In this document: one piece after another, positions 13,401-25,400 of the stretch
Position numbering within the stretch: position 1 is the stretch's first letter
How the letters are laid out: every line of letters begins with the position of its first letter
Assembly (NCBI RefSeq): GCF_954871325.1
Contig: NC_088777.1
Coordinates: forward strand, 23,165,366-23,229,365
Length of the DNA: 64,000 nucleotides
Reading direction: 5' to 3'
Source of the DNA: Gordionus sp. m RMFG-2023
Taxonomy: Eukaryota; Nematomorpha; Gordioida; Chordodea; Parachordodidae
Program-made: the position numbers and the translations under genes
Notes under the pieces: generated by a model
Databases searched by the model: none
What the model saw: the letters and a program-made list of their open reading frames with translations, nothing else
Told to the model about the DNA's origin: nothing

Positions 13401-16400
13401 ATATAATTATACATATATGAATAAAGTAGCCCTAAAATACTAGGTTATTTAAAATTTTATAATTATTTATTTTAAGTTAAGATAAAATATATAATATGTA
13501 GAGCCAGCAAAATCAGATTAGTGATATCGGTTATTTGGCCGATATCAATATAATATCTGCAATATCGTATCGGATTAACCTCCTAAAGGTAGTATTGGTA
13601 CACTTGTAATTAAGATATTCGAATAAGTGATATTTTTATAAATTAATTTTTTTTATCATATAGAATTTCAATAAAATGAACAAAAATCTTATGCGAAAAA
13701 CTAGATGCTGTAACCCTTTTAAAATACTGAAACATAATAATGTAACTACAAATCTTAGAAATGTACAATCTTGAATGTCACTTCACTCAGGTGATAAGAT
13801 ATGTGATAACTCGGAAGAGCTCATAAGTCAAATGACGCATTTATAGCCCCTGATATTCATCATATAGAAAAGAACCCGGTTATTGAATCAATTAATACAT
13901 CATTGATAGAAATTGGGGAATCTCCAATAAATATGAAAAGGTTGACAGAAAAAAGATATCCAATTAAAAAAATAAAAAAGACTATAGAATCTCATTTAGA
14001 TATAAATGCGATTGAGCCAGCTAATATTGATAATATTAAAAAAAAATTCCTACTCTTATCTAAAACTTATCAATATAAAATTTTGACAATATTACCAGAA
14101 AATTGGACAGTGTCCAAAATAATGAATGAATTTAATATAACAAAATACATCGCAAGACAAGCTAAATTATTGATAGCGGAAAAGGGATTTTTATCAACAC
14201 CTAACCCCAAGCCTAGAAAAACTATAGACGAATATACAGTTAAAATTGTACAAGAATTTTATTGTACGGACGAAATAAGCAGAATCATGCCAGGCAAGAA
14301 AGATTGCGTTTCGATTTTGACCAAAGACGGAAAAAAGAATACCATACAAAAGAGATTAATTTTAGATAATTTGAAATATATTTATATATTTTTTAAAGAA
14401 ATGAGGCCTGATGTTAAAATCGGTTTTTCTAAATTTGCAAGCATTCGCCCAAAAAATTGTATACTCGTTGGAAGTAGTGGTGCATATAATGTATGTGTTA
14501 GCTACCCAAACATTTAAATTAATGATCATTGGATAAAATTTACCCAATTCAACCAAAGATGATATGTTGCCCTTTAGAACATACAAACATATTTTACCAT
14601 TAATAATTTATAACCCGCCTCAACCATCCTGTTATATGGGAAATGTGATCCAGAGTCAACACATTTAAGCGATCAAATAGAAATGTTGTTTCGTTCTAAG
14701 GACATCAAATTTATAACATACAAACAATGGCTATCCGTAGATAGAACCACTCTTGAAACAATAACCAAGCCAGTAGATGAATTTATCGATGCCTTTTTTG
14801 AAAAATGGAATCTTTATTACCCCATTCTTTTATTTCAACGCAACAATCGTTGTATCAAAACAATCTAAAACTGAATTTAGACGAAGGCCAATATTTAATT
14901 TTATGTATTTTCCAGAAAATTATAGCTTTATACTTCAGGATGAAGTACAAAATTATCATTGGAATAGGGCTCAATCCACTGTTCATCCTTTTGTTATATA
15001 TTATAAATATTTGTTGCCTAAATTATGTAATAATATCCGAATCTTTGCAACACAATGCAATAGCAGTACATTATTTCCAAAAAACATTGTTAAATTTTTT
15101 AATTAATAAATTATGTATGCCAAATAAAAAATTTTATTTTTCCGATGGATCTGCTGCACAGTATATTAATATTTGCCATCATGAGATGGATTTCGAGGTA
15201 CAGGCGGAATGGCATTTTCTGCTACAGCACATGGGAAAAGTTATTGTGATGTGGTGGCACTGTTAAAAGATTAGCCGCTAGAGCTAATTTACAAAAGCCT
15301 TAATCAAAGCAAATAACCACATCATATGAATTGTACGAGTTTGCTAAAGAAAATATTAATGGCATATATTTTGAATATATGACTCAAAAAAAATATGATT
15401 ACGGAAAACTATTGCTCAGGGAAAGATTTCCAAAACCTAGACCTATACCTGGAACACAGAAAATTCACACCGTGATTCCAACAGGTTACATCAATTTAAA
15501 AGTAAAATGTATTCCAATTCAATAGAAAGCCTATAAAATATTTAACATATAATGATGAAAGTATAATTTTTGGAGAAATATCAGGATACATAACGCGTGT
15601 TTATGATTCTAATCGATGGTTAGCCTTTGTTTTAGGGAAAATCAAAAGCAGGAAGAAATAAATATAAAGTTTTTACACCCATCCGGACCTTCTAATTCCA
15701 TTACATTTCCAAGTATAGACGACACTCTTTGCTTGCCAAAATGTCATATCTTAACATTCGTTTCACCGTTAATTGCTACTGGCCGTAGTTATACATTGTC
15801 GTCACAAGAAAGTAAGTGTGCTACCAGAAAATTAGAATCTTTTAAAAGTGAGTTATATATTTTTATATATATTTTTTCTAGATATATATATATAAACTTA
15901 TTCAATTATAATTATTAATATATATATATTTGTTAGTTATATTATTTTTATAATACTATATAAACAAAAGATTCAAATAAATATATTCTATGAATAATTA
16001 TTATTTGTATATATATTTATATACATATAAAAAAAATAAATAAATATAGTATTGGAGGATATGTTTGTGACGGTGTTAAAAAAAAAATAAAAATAAATAT
16101 ATTGAGGTTAGGAAGGATAATCTTGTGGGGAGAGACTGCTTATGAAGCTAATATAATTAGTCTTGTGTCGCTATGGAGAGCCTTTGCCTTAAGAAGAAGC
16201 CCTCACGGGGTTCACCTTTAGTTGACGAATGTGGGAGCCGAGTTCCTTGAAAAAGGATAAGGCATATTTCCCAAAAGTAGTAAGGGTAGTGGAAATAATG
16301 GGGATGAAAATATATTCTTGAGAAATTTCGGAATATTTCGCTATTTTGAGTGTCTCCTTTTTCTCGAGTATATTGACTGTTTGATTTGATGGAGCGAGTG

Positions 16401-19400
16401 GATCAATACAAGAATAGTCCCAGACCAGGAATTGACCGCGCTTCCAAGGAATTTGCGAAATACCGTCAGGCCGTTTCCCATCAGATCTGAAAAGACCGGA
16501 TGGTTCAAGAGTGGAGGGGATTTGAGCAGATCTAAGAGCTCTAAGAATGATCGAATTGCATAGATTATGTCTTACAATTCGACCTTTACATGAGCGACAA
16601 TGAAGACTATGTCTTCCATTGCCCAAAACTGCGGAGCCGCAACCTAAACATATGCGGGGTTGGGTAATAAGGCAATTTAAACGGATACCGATTGCATGTG
16701 TGAGCTCGTTTTTATTTAGTTGTAATTGCAGATTAATAGACGGAATGGCCTCGAGAAACTCATGGCCTGAACCATTAAGCAAAGAAGAGAATAAAAGACG
16801 GTCAGATAATTGCATTCTGGAAAGGAGTGATTCAACGCAGAGTGCAATAATAGGCCTATCCCAGTCCTTCTGCTTATTAGATTCAGGAAGAGGGTGATCA
16901 GCAGAAATTCGTGTCCTCCATTCGATGATTGCATCATTAAAAGAAGAGTCGGGTTTTAAAGAATTGGAATTTATTATGTTTTTAGTTAGTAGGCAACTGG
17001 ATATAAAGGCCGTTAAGGCGAGATCGGATGGAGATCTGAGGCCCAGACCTCCCATCTTTGTGGGTAAAGAAGCTTGTGTCCAAGCAATTTCATCGAATTT
17101 AAGATTTAGAATATTTTCGATAAGGATTTTGATCCCATTATCATAAACTCCAAGTGAAATGGAGAATTTAAATATGGCAGTTGAGCGAAGTGCGTAAAAA
17201 ATACGGGGAATATCAATTATTTTAAATATTTAGGGCGCCATATATGAAATGCACAAGATAATCATATTAGAGATATGCAAAGTTAGGCCCGACCCATACC
17301 CGACGCGAACGGGCTTCGGGCCGGGCTTAATTATATTTAAAATAATTGGGTTCGGGCCGGGCCTAATATTTAAAAAAAAAATTTGGGCCGGGTCGGACCT
17401 TGGAAATTTTTTTAAATATATCTTAATTTATCAATTTTATATTGAATTTTTTATGTAAAATAAAAATATTTGATTTTATTTATTGAAACTAAACGACATA
17501 TAACATATGTCTTTTATTTTGAGTAATTATAAAAATTAATTTCTATATTTAAATAAATTAGGGCCGGGTTGGTAAATTTTTTTTAAAAAAAATTTTGGGT
17601 TCGGGCCAGGCTGGCAAAACTTTTTTTAAAAAAATTTCGGACCGGGCCAGGCTTGAAAAATTAGGCCAGATGCAGACCACTAATTCATATATTCAAGAAC
17701 TATAAACTTGGTTGAATATATTTTATCAATATTCATTAAATAGGTTATATGGGCAAAAAAATTTTATAATAAAGTAATAAATTGAATTTCTTTTATCGAT
17801 AGGCGATTTCAATAATTGAATGAAAGCCCCATTTATTGTTATTTTCACTTACAAGATGAATAATACTCTAAATTATATCAAATAGTTCAAAAAACCCATT
17901 AAAAACTGATTAATATATAATTTTATACAAAGACGCCCCCTTTCGGGAAAATTTTAAACACCTTCCTAAACATTTTAATCGATTTTGAGAATGAAGATTC
18001 GTCCCAGAGGAATTTTTTTTTATAAATATAAAGGAAGAATTAATAATGTCTACTAAATTTAAAAAAAACTGAAGGTCGTATTATTTCCAAAAAATCGTTT
18101 TTAGTCATTATATATTAAATAAAATGGCTGGAAATTGGGGGAAATTTTTTTTTATCTAAAAGTAAAATCTTTATACGTAATTTTGATGTTAAATTTGTTA
18201 TTTAAAATTATGTGGTGATATGCTTAATTGAATGAAGGCAGATAATGGTAAAAATATGTCATTTTTGCCACTTTAAACCCTAATATCTTCAAAAATATAA
18301 ATGTTAGGAGAATAAAATTTTGGCTATTTCTTAGTTACATTGACCTTTCTTTGCTTACCAAATTTTAAAAAAATAGAAGGGAGTCGGCCGAATCATCATT
18401 TTCAAAAAGTAGTGAAAGCTGTGTGATTTTCCTGGTTCGTAAAAAGTTTTCAGTCAGCATTATTTAAATTTTAATTCCATACATTATTAACTTTATATAC
18501 GATATTCTAAATAAATTATATATGAATGTATTTCCAAAGATGAAAAACATACTGTCACAGATGCTAAACTTGTATAAAAAATGTAGAGAAGAGATCGATA
18601 TATTATTTTATAGTTCTAAAGTAATACTTATTGTACCAATATATTTTGTTGCAAATTCGAAATAAAAATAAAGGAAATATTTTTATATGGCTAAAAATTA
18701 AGTAAATAAATCAAGAGATAAAAGTATTTATATAAATTAATTTTTGAGTAACATTGGTATTACTTTTAAAACCAATATTTTACCCAGTTCTAATAGAGCT
18801 AGAAGGCTAAAATTTTGGATACACAATTTACATTTTATTTACTTATATACCAAATTTTATCAAAATCAGGGATAGTCAGGTTGTAATAGTGATTAATTTG
18901 ATATGGAATGACCCATTGTTGCTAGCCCTACACATGAGTATGACAAACAAAACAAAATGATGAATGATAAAAATTTAGTGAAACCAAATCTTGAATCAAA
19001 GAATGTCTTGTGGGTGGAGTAACAAGCCCAAGTAGGGCAGCTAATTTCCTATTTTTATCATTGTTGTCGTAAAATTTATCGATATCATTCTTAGAAGGTG
19101 GGATGGGTATTGATAAGGTTGCCAAAAGAGTAATTGTACATTTCCTGGGCAATATAATATTAATAAAAAAAATTTAAAAAAATTTATAGAAATCAATTTC
19201 AAAAGGAATTTTGTTGTATAACATTTAAACAATATTCGATTTATGAGTAATAATAGCATGAACATTGATAAAAAAATTTCTTTTTATGGAAAGAAATCAT
19301 GGTATTAGCCATGAATCGATTATTCATTTTTAGCCATCTTTATTTGCGTTATTTTTTGAAACTATTCGTTAAAAATATAATTGCAAAAATTGGAAGTTCT

Positions 19401-22400
19401 GATCATCATAAATATTTTGTTTTAAACTATCAAGTATTTAATATAAGATGACCTTGCATCACAAATCATTTTTTGTTTTCCCCCTAATTATCAATCGTTT
19501 ACCTAATCATACATGCCAAAATTATTATGAATATCAATCGACGGTGACATCAGCAAGAAAAACCCCTTCGCGTTTTTTTATTAAATATATTATTATTTTT
19601 TTAGTTTGTGTCAAAAACCTGTTTGATAAATTCATGTTGAAAATTTCACTGATCATTTTATTTTATTTTTCAATTAAAAAAAGGTTTATTCCATGTTTTT
19701 CGATAAAATTTTATAAGTTTTGATATTTGTCATTTTAAATATTATTAGTTAGTATATACCAAATTAAAAAATAGCTGGTTTACATTTGGGTTCAATGTAA
19801 ACGCTTTATTATGATAAGAAGATATTTTATTTATTTTAATAATTAAAATATTTAATATGCACATCTTTGCGCGAAAGTAGTTAATGCTATAAGAAACAAC
19901 TTAATTTTTAAAATATTATCGATTAACCCGAAACCATATAATGTTTAGGTCTTATTCCTAACCAAGTTTTAGTGAAATTTAAGCTAAAAATATTAAAAAA
20001 TAAACTAATACTTAACTATATCATACCCCCTAAAACTAAATTATCGCCTAGATTAAAAAAATTTTTGGCATTTTTATCCCAACTTTTAAATATTTATGCG
20101 AAAGAATTTTAAAAGTTTATAATGACTGGAAGAAATTTTATAAAAAATACCTTCAGATCGGTTTTTTTCTTTTAAAAATAAATTCGTTTTTACAATTTAG
20201 AAACTAGTTTAATTTAAAAAAATTATAACATTATTTATCTTTTCAAATAAGTTTTTTAAATTTACAATTGAGAGATTTTAATTAGATTTTCAGAAGTGCC
20301 TTCAAAAAAACGCTATAAAATAATAAGGAATCGTTTACCATGAATTTACTCCTTCATATTCTATATTCACGTTTATAAAATAATTATCCCTAAATTTTTT
20401 CATCTGAGTATTGTAAAAATAATCTATCGTAATCGTTTCATTTTCATCGTAGCCACTCCATCTTATGTGTCACATTTTCTATCCAAAATTTAGAAAATCT
20501 CATTAAATACCTTTTATACTATCGATGCTAAATTATAAAAATATCAAACATAAGATTTATCGAGTCTAAAATTTTAAAATTGACCTATTTAATCGCTCAA
20601 AATTAAAGCTGAAACACTTCTTAAACGTTAAGAAATTTAAATTTTTCCTTAATACTCAGATAAGACGGAATTGCCCAGAAAACAGTTTAAAAGATAAATT
20701 GTTCAGAAAAATATAAAAGAATAAAATAGTTTTTTTTATTGATTTTAAGAAAATAGTCACTATTAGAAATTATCGCAGTATTGCTTTCGCGCTATTTTTG
20801 CGATAGACTTCCCATTAATAAAATGGTTATATATGATTCGTAAATAGTTTTCGCTAAATTGTCTAAGAAGAGATATGTTTGGTCTTCTCTATAAGATTTT
20901 CGCTGTTATAAATTGGTGATAAAAGTTTCGCTGTTATAAATGGTGATAAAAGTTTCAGTTATGTATTAGCATTGAGTTTGAAAAAAAAATTTATTTCAAC
21001 TTGAGGGATTTTTTATATATAGAAATTGCAAAATATTTAATTATATAAAAGAACTTTTATAAAAAAAATTTCGAATTTTTAGGGGTTATTTTTGAAATAA
21101 AAAAATTATTAAAGGATTTTTGCTTATTTCGGGGAATTATTTTTCAACTAATATTTTTTAATATCAAAAAAATGGGCAATATTTTCACCGAATTATTTTC
21201 TGTTTCCGGGGAAATATCTTCCAGGCTATTTTTTCCGGAAAGTTTTTATATCAGGGAATTATTTTCCGTTTACCTCTTTGTGCATATAACAAGAACATTT
21301 TTAAAAAAAGGTTAAATATGTCAGGAACAAAATTTTAGCGCATTAGCAACTATATTAGCGGAGATAATCGGGGTTAAAGGTCCAAAAAGCGTCTTTTTTA
21401 GCTTTTTACTGATTAAATAACTAATTTTTAATTTAAAACTAAATATGATCAAATATTAAATCTTATTAATAGCTAAGTTAATAATTGATAATTATGGCGA
21501 AAACATTAAAATTAATTTTTTTTTAAATATGGGTCATCATGGTTAGTTGAAAATTTGAAATTAATATTTGGAAATGAATATGATCTCCAATTTTAAATTT
21601 TTTTAAGAAATAATTTATTTACTATTTTTTTAATAATATATTCAACAATTAGCGTGGCTGGATATTTATTTTAAAAATTATTGCGATTTTATACCATTAA
21701 GAAAATAGATGGCGCTATATATAATAGTTTTAATATGTTAAAATTCATTTTTTTTATTGATTAAAAATATTTTAATGTATATATATCATACTAAATCGAT
21801 TACAATGTGCATTATATATATTTATTTGTAATTCAGATCATGAAATTTTTAAAATCTTCACAAATTTTGCCTAATTAAGATATTTTATAAATTAATTAAA
21901 TCTTACTTCATCTAAAGGAATACAAAGCCTGGCTAGCTTGTAAGATTTCTTCAGGAGATAATATATATGTTCGACAGGTGGGAGTAGAAGGATTAATTAG
22001 CGAGAGAATATGAGATTTGGGCAACACTAAAATATCATCTTTCAGAGGAAATTTAAATGAGGCTCAAGTAAAAATCGGTTTTTTTACCTCTTCATTTGTA
22101 TCATTTTTTAGATTATAAATCCTACCCACCATTTATCATCATATACACATGTTACATATCTATTAATATTTTTAAATATAATTTTCTCATTTATAAACGA
22201 AACTTGTTTTATATTATATATTTTGAAATTTGAATATATTTTGGTTTTTAGTCTATTTTGATAAATGGGAATAACCCCGTGAATTTTTTGGGTCCCATGT
22301 ATGAACGGTGCAGAATTAAATCTTTTACGAAGGGCTAATTCCCCTTCTATATATTCTTGATTGGATACATATACAAATTGAATTTCATTAATATTTTCTT

Positions 22401-25400
22401 TAGCATAATTATATAATTCTAATGGGGTTAGGATTGGATTTTTATTTAGCCTTTGAAGACTAGCTCTGGCAACTAATCTTTTGACAGTTCCTCCGATACC
22501 GTCACATGCATTTTGCCGTGAGCAGTGGCAAAGAAATGGCATTCGGCAGGAATATTAAAATCGTATTTATGAAGGCATATGTTCAGAAAATTTTAGCGAT
22601 TCTTGTATTGAGACGCGGCTCCATCTTAAAAATATATTATTTTTTCTGGTTTAGAATTAAATTTGACTGTTAAGAAATTAATAAAAATTTTTTGATAAAG
22701 ATGGACTTCACTAGTATTATGGTTTAATGATTAGGATATAATAACAAAATTAATATATTTTAAATCTTCTCCAGATTTATAATATGGTGTATAGTGGCCT
22801 GCACGTTGTTCAAATGAAATCCCTGAATTTCATTTTGTAAAATAAAGGAATATTTTTCTGAATAATCTAGAATTGTTAAAAATTTTTTATCTTTTCAATT
22901 TTCTTTAATTCTTCAAAAATAAGTTTGTTGTTTAGCTATAAAAGAGTGACGCAGTAAAATTTGAACTTTTTCTAATAGATAATCGATGAAATCATCAAAG
23001 GACTTTATAATAGTTCCAAGATTTGCTCTATCCACCGTTATCCATTGTTTAAACGTAACATATTCTATACGATTTCTCTTATACAATTGGTATATTGGCC
23101 CTGTTAAATAACATTTTGGGTGAGAGGGATTACAAATAATTTGCGCCAAAAGATAGTTTTAAGAATTTATACAGTAATCTTCTACTGCTATGATTACAAT
23201 TACATTTGTCATTAATTTCACATTATGATGAATGGCGCAGACACAAACAGTGTGTGCCACTAGCTCCAACTAAAATACAGTTTTTTGGCCTAACGGCAAA
23301 TTTAGAGAATCCAATTAATATATTTGGGTATTATTCCTTAAATATCTTGAATATTTCTTTAAGATTATTCAATATTAGTTTCTTTCTCGCCTTTAACAGA
23401 TACACAATCTTTTATTCCGGGCATGAGTCGGCTTATTTCATCAGAACTATAAAAATCCTTGAAGAGTTTAAATGTTTTTTCGTTTAGTGTCTTTCCTGCA
23501 TTATGTTTTGGGAATGAAAGAATTACACTTTCTTTTACCACCATTTTGGATTTTCATGCCATGTATGTTATGTTGAATTCCTCTTGAATTTTATTACCAT
23601 CCATTTTTGAGGTAAAATTTTAAGAATTTGATATTGTTAATTTTTTGATAATTTATCAAAGTTATCCTTTAATATAATAAGAATTTCCTCTTTCATTGAA
23701 CTATCATTCTCGGAATCAGATATTTCTAAAACCTTACTCTTTATTGCTTTTTCAATCTTTTGAATTTTATTTTTAGGTATTTTTTCTCCATTAAACGTTT
23801 TCTTTTAATTTGTGATTCTCCAATATTGTGTAATGTTTCATTAATCGATTCAAAGGCATCTTGATTATGGGTCATTCTCGAAATTCAAAGACTTTGATCA
23901 TAGAAATTTTGATTTTATAGAGAATGCTCAAATTCATTTGATACCCAAAATTTTATAAAGTTAATTTTTTGTTATTTTTATTGCTTAAAAATTTTTTCAA
24001 AATCTTCGAAAATTTTCTTTATCTCTGGTTATTATAATAATTTAAGATAATGATAATTCCATAAAAGAATCTTAGGCCTGGTAATTAATGTGATTTTCTT
24101 TTCCCTTAATAATTTTCCCGCACTCCTTTAATCCTGCTTTTTTATTCGTGTGCTAGTCGGATTTTTTTTTATTATTTACATTTATATATTAAAAAAATTA
24201 TTAAAATTTTTTATCCTGCGAATATCTCAGGGGAATGAGGTTTACAAAGTTATATAACCGAATTTTATGATATATTATACTTGAGAATATTTTTAAGCAA
24301 TAAAAAATGAAATTTATCTTATTAAATCTTTTATATATAGCGCCATCTATTTTTTTAAATGTATAATATCGCAATAATTTTTAAAATAAATATCCAGCTA
24401 TGCTAATTGTTGAAGATATTATTAAAAAAATAGTAAACGAATAATATTTCTTAATAAAATTTAAAATTGGAGATCATATTCATTTCCATTTCAAATTTTC
24501 AACTGACCATAAGATGACCCATATTTAAAAAAAAATTAATTTTAATGTTTTCGCCATAATTATCAATTATAGCTATTGATATTAGATTCAATTGATCATA
24601 TTTAGTTATAAATTAAAAACTAATTATTTAACATCTGTAAAAGGCAAAAAAAAGACGTTTTTTGGACCTTTAACCCGATTATCTCAGCTAATATAGTTGC
24701 TAATGCGCTAAAATTTTGTTTACGATCTAATGTGAACATATATAACCAGTCTACAACTTTTTATCGAAATTGAAAGGGGTCGGTCGAAAATCTTGATTTT
24801 TTTGCTCATTTGACATGGAACATGATAAAATGCTTCCTTTTCCTTATAATTGCCAGTACTCTCGAGTTCCAATAGAAACTTAGACTGGTTGATAAAAAAA
24901 AATTTTGGTCATTGGATAAAAGTCCTTTCATTCTAATTCTTTAAGAAATTTTCGTTTCTTTGATTAACTATTAATTTAGGCTTTTTCTCAGTCCATCATC
25001 AAACTAAAATTTATAGAATTAACTGTAATTATAAAATTTATAACCCAAAAATTGAATCATTCTCTTGCAGGTATAGTATTTTAATGTCGTTTCTCTCAAT
25101 AAAATAAATCTGATAATTCCTTGTAAACTGAGTTTATCCCTGGATGTTGTCGCCTATGGATGCTCTTTGAGGCCAATGTGAGCAACCTTGATGGTATCAA
25201 TTAATTTTTTAATATCGTTTCTTTGTTTAGATAGTTTTTTGGCTATGGCAGTATTATTCATTCCTTCTTCTTGCAAATTAAAAAAAATTCTCGTGGATAA
25301 TTGTATCAATTGGAATTTCATGGGACATTTGAAATTAAAATTCAAAATTAATTTGGAAAAATAAAATTCAACCTTGCTTTTACAGATGTTCAAAAGTAGA

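Larger units (their letters stand above)
9333..18405 (+). mobile_element. Long-terminal-inverted-repeat DNA element A (about 9 kb with insertions)
   Basis: A block at 9333 to about 10084 (outer end atgtcaaatgagcaaaaaa, then ttttcggccgaccccctttg) returns inverted at about 17683-18405, giving diverged terminal inverted repeats of about 720-750 bp. Landmarks in both arms are tttcggccgac/gtcggccga, ggaaataatacgacctta, gggggcgtctttg and ttcttgaatatatgaa. The likely own gene is at 13690-15860. Inside are three later insertions: a hAT (10093-11004), an IS630 element (about 11262-13012) and a LINE tail (about 16060-17230), so the ancestral element was about 5 kb. A second member lies at 21290-24830. 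The extent is inferred by eye from the arms; no target duplication could be fixed because the right tip is diverged. Confidence 0.75.
4461..18984 (-). other. EIF3A: EIF3A intron 7 (14,524 bp), transposon-filled
   Basis: Donor gtttca at 18984, acceptor ttttaatag ending at 4461, phase 0. It contains the hAT fossil, two LINE tails, two IS630/Tc1 copies and long-inverted-repeat element A. Confidence 0.93.

Noticed and set aside
16619-17146. Plus-strand frames
   Set aside because: Antisense of the LINE endonuclease frame.
9333-18405. Polinton/Maverick element
   Set aside because: Despite long inverted repeats, there is no polymerase B, retroviral-type integrase, packaging ATPase or capsid text, and the own gene belongs to a different family.
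19205-19275. A minus-strand [13 protein letters not shown] segment resembling the eIF3a FHASTLHRLY block
   Set aside because: The true exon for that block is at 37785-37996, with a far better match and correct splice phases; this one is a chance resemblance.
19448-19723. 91-residue plus-strand frame
   Set aside because: Hydrophobic AT-rich text with no recognisable motif, inside an intron; probably chance.
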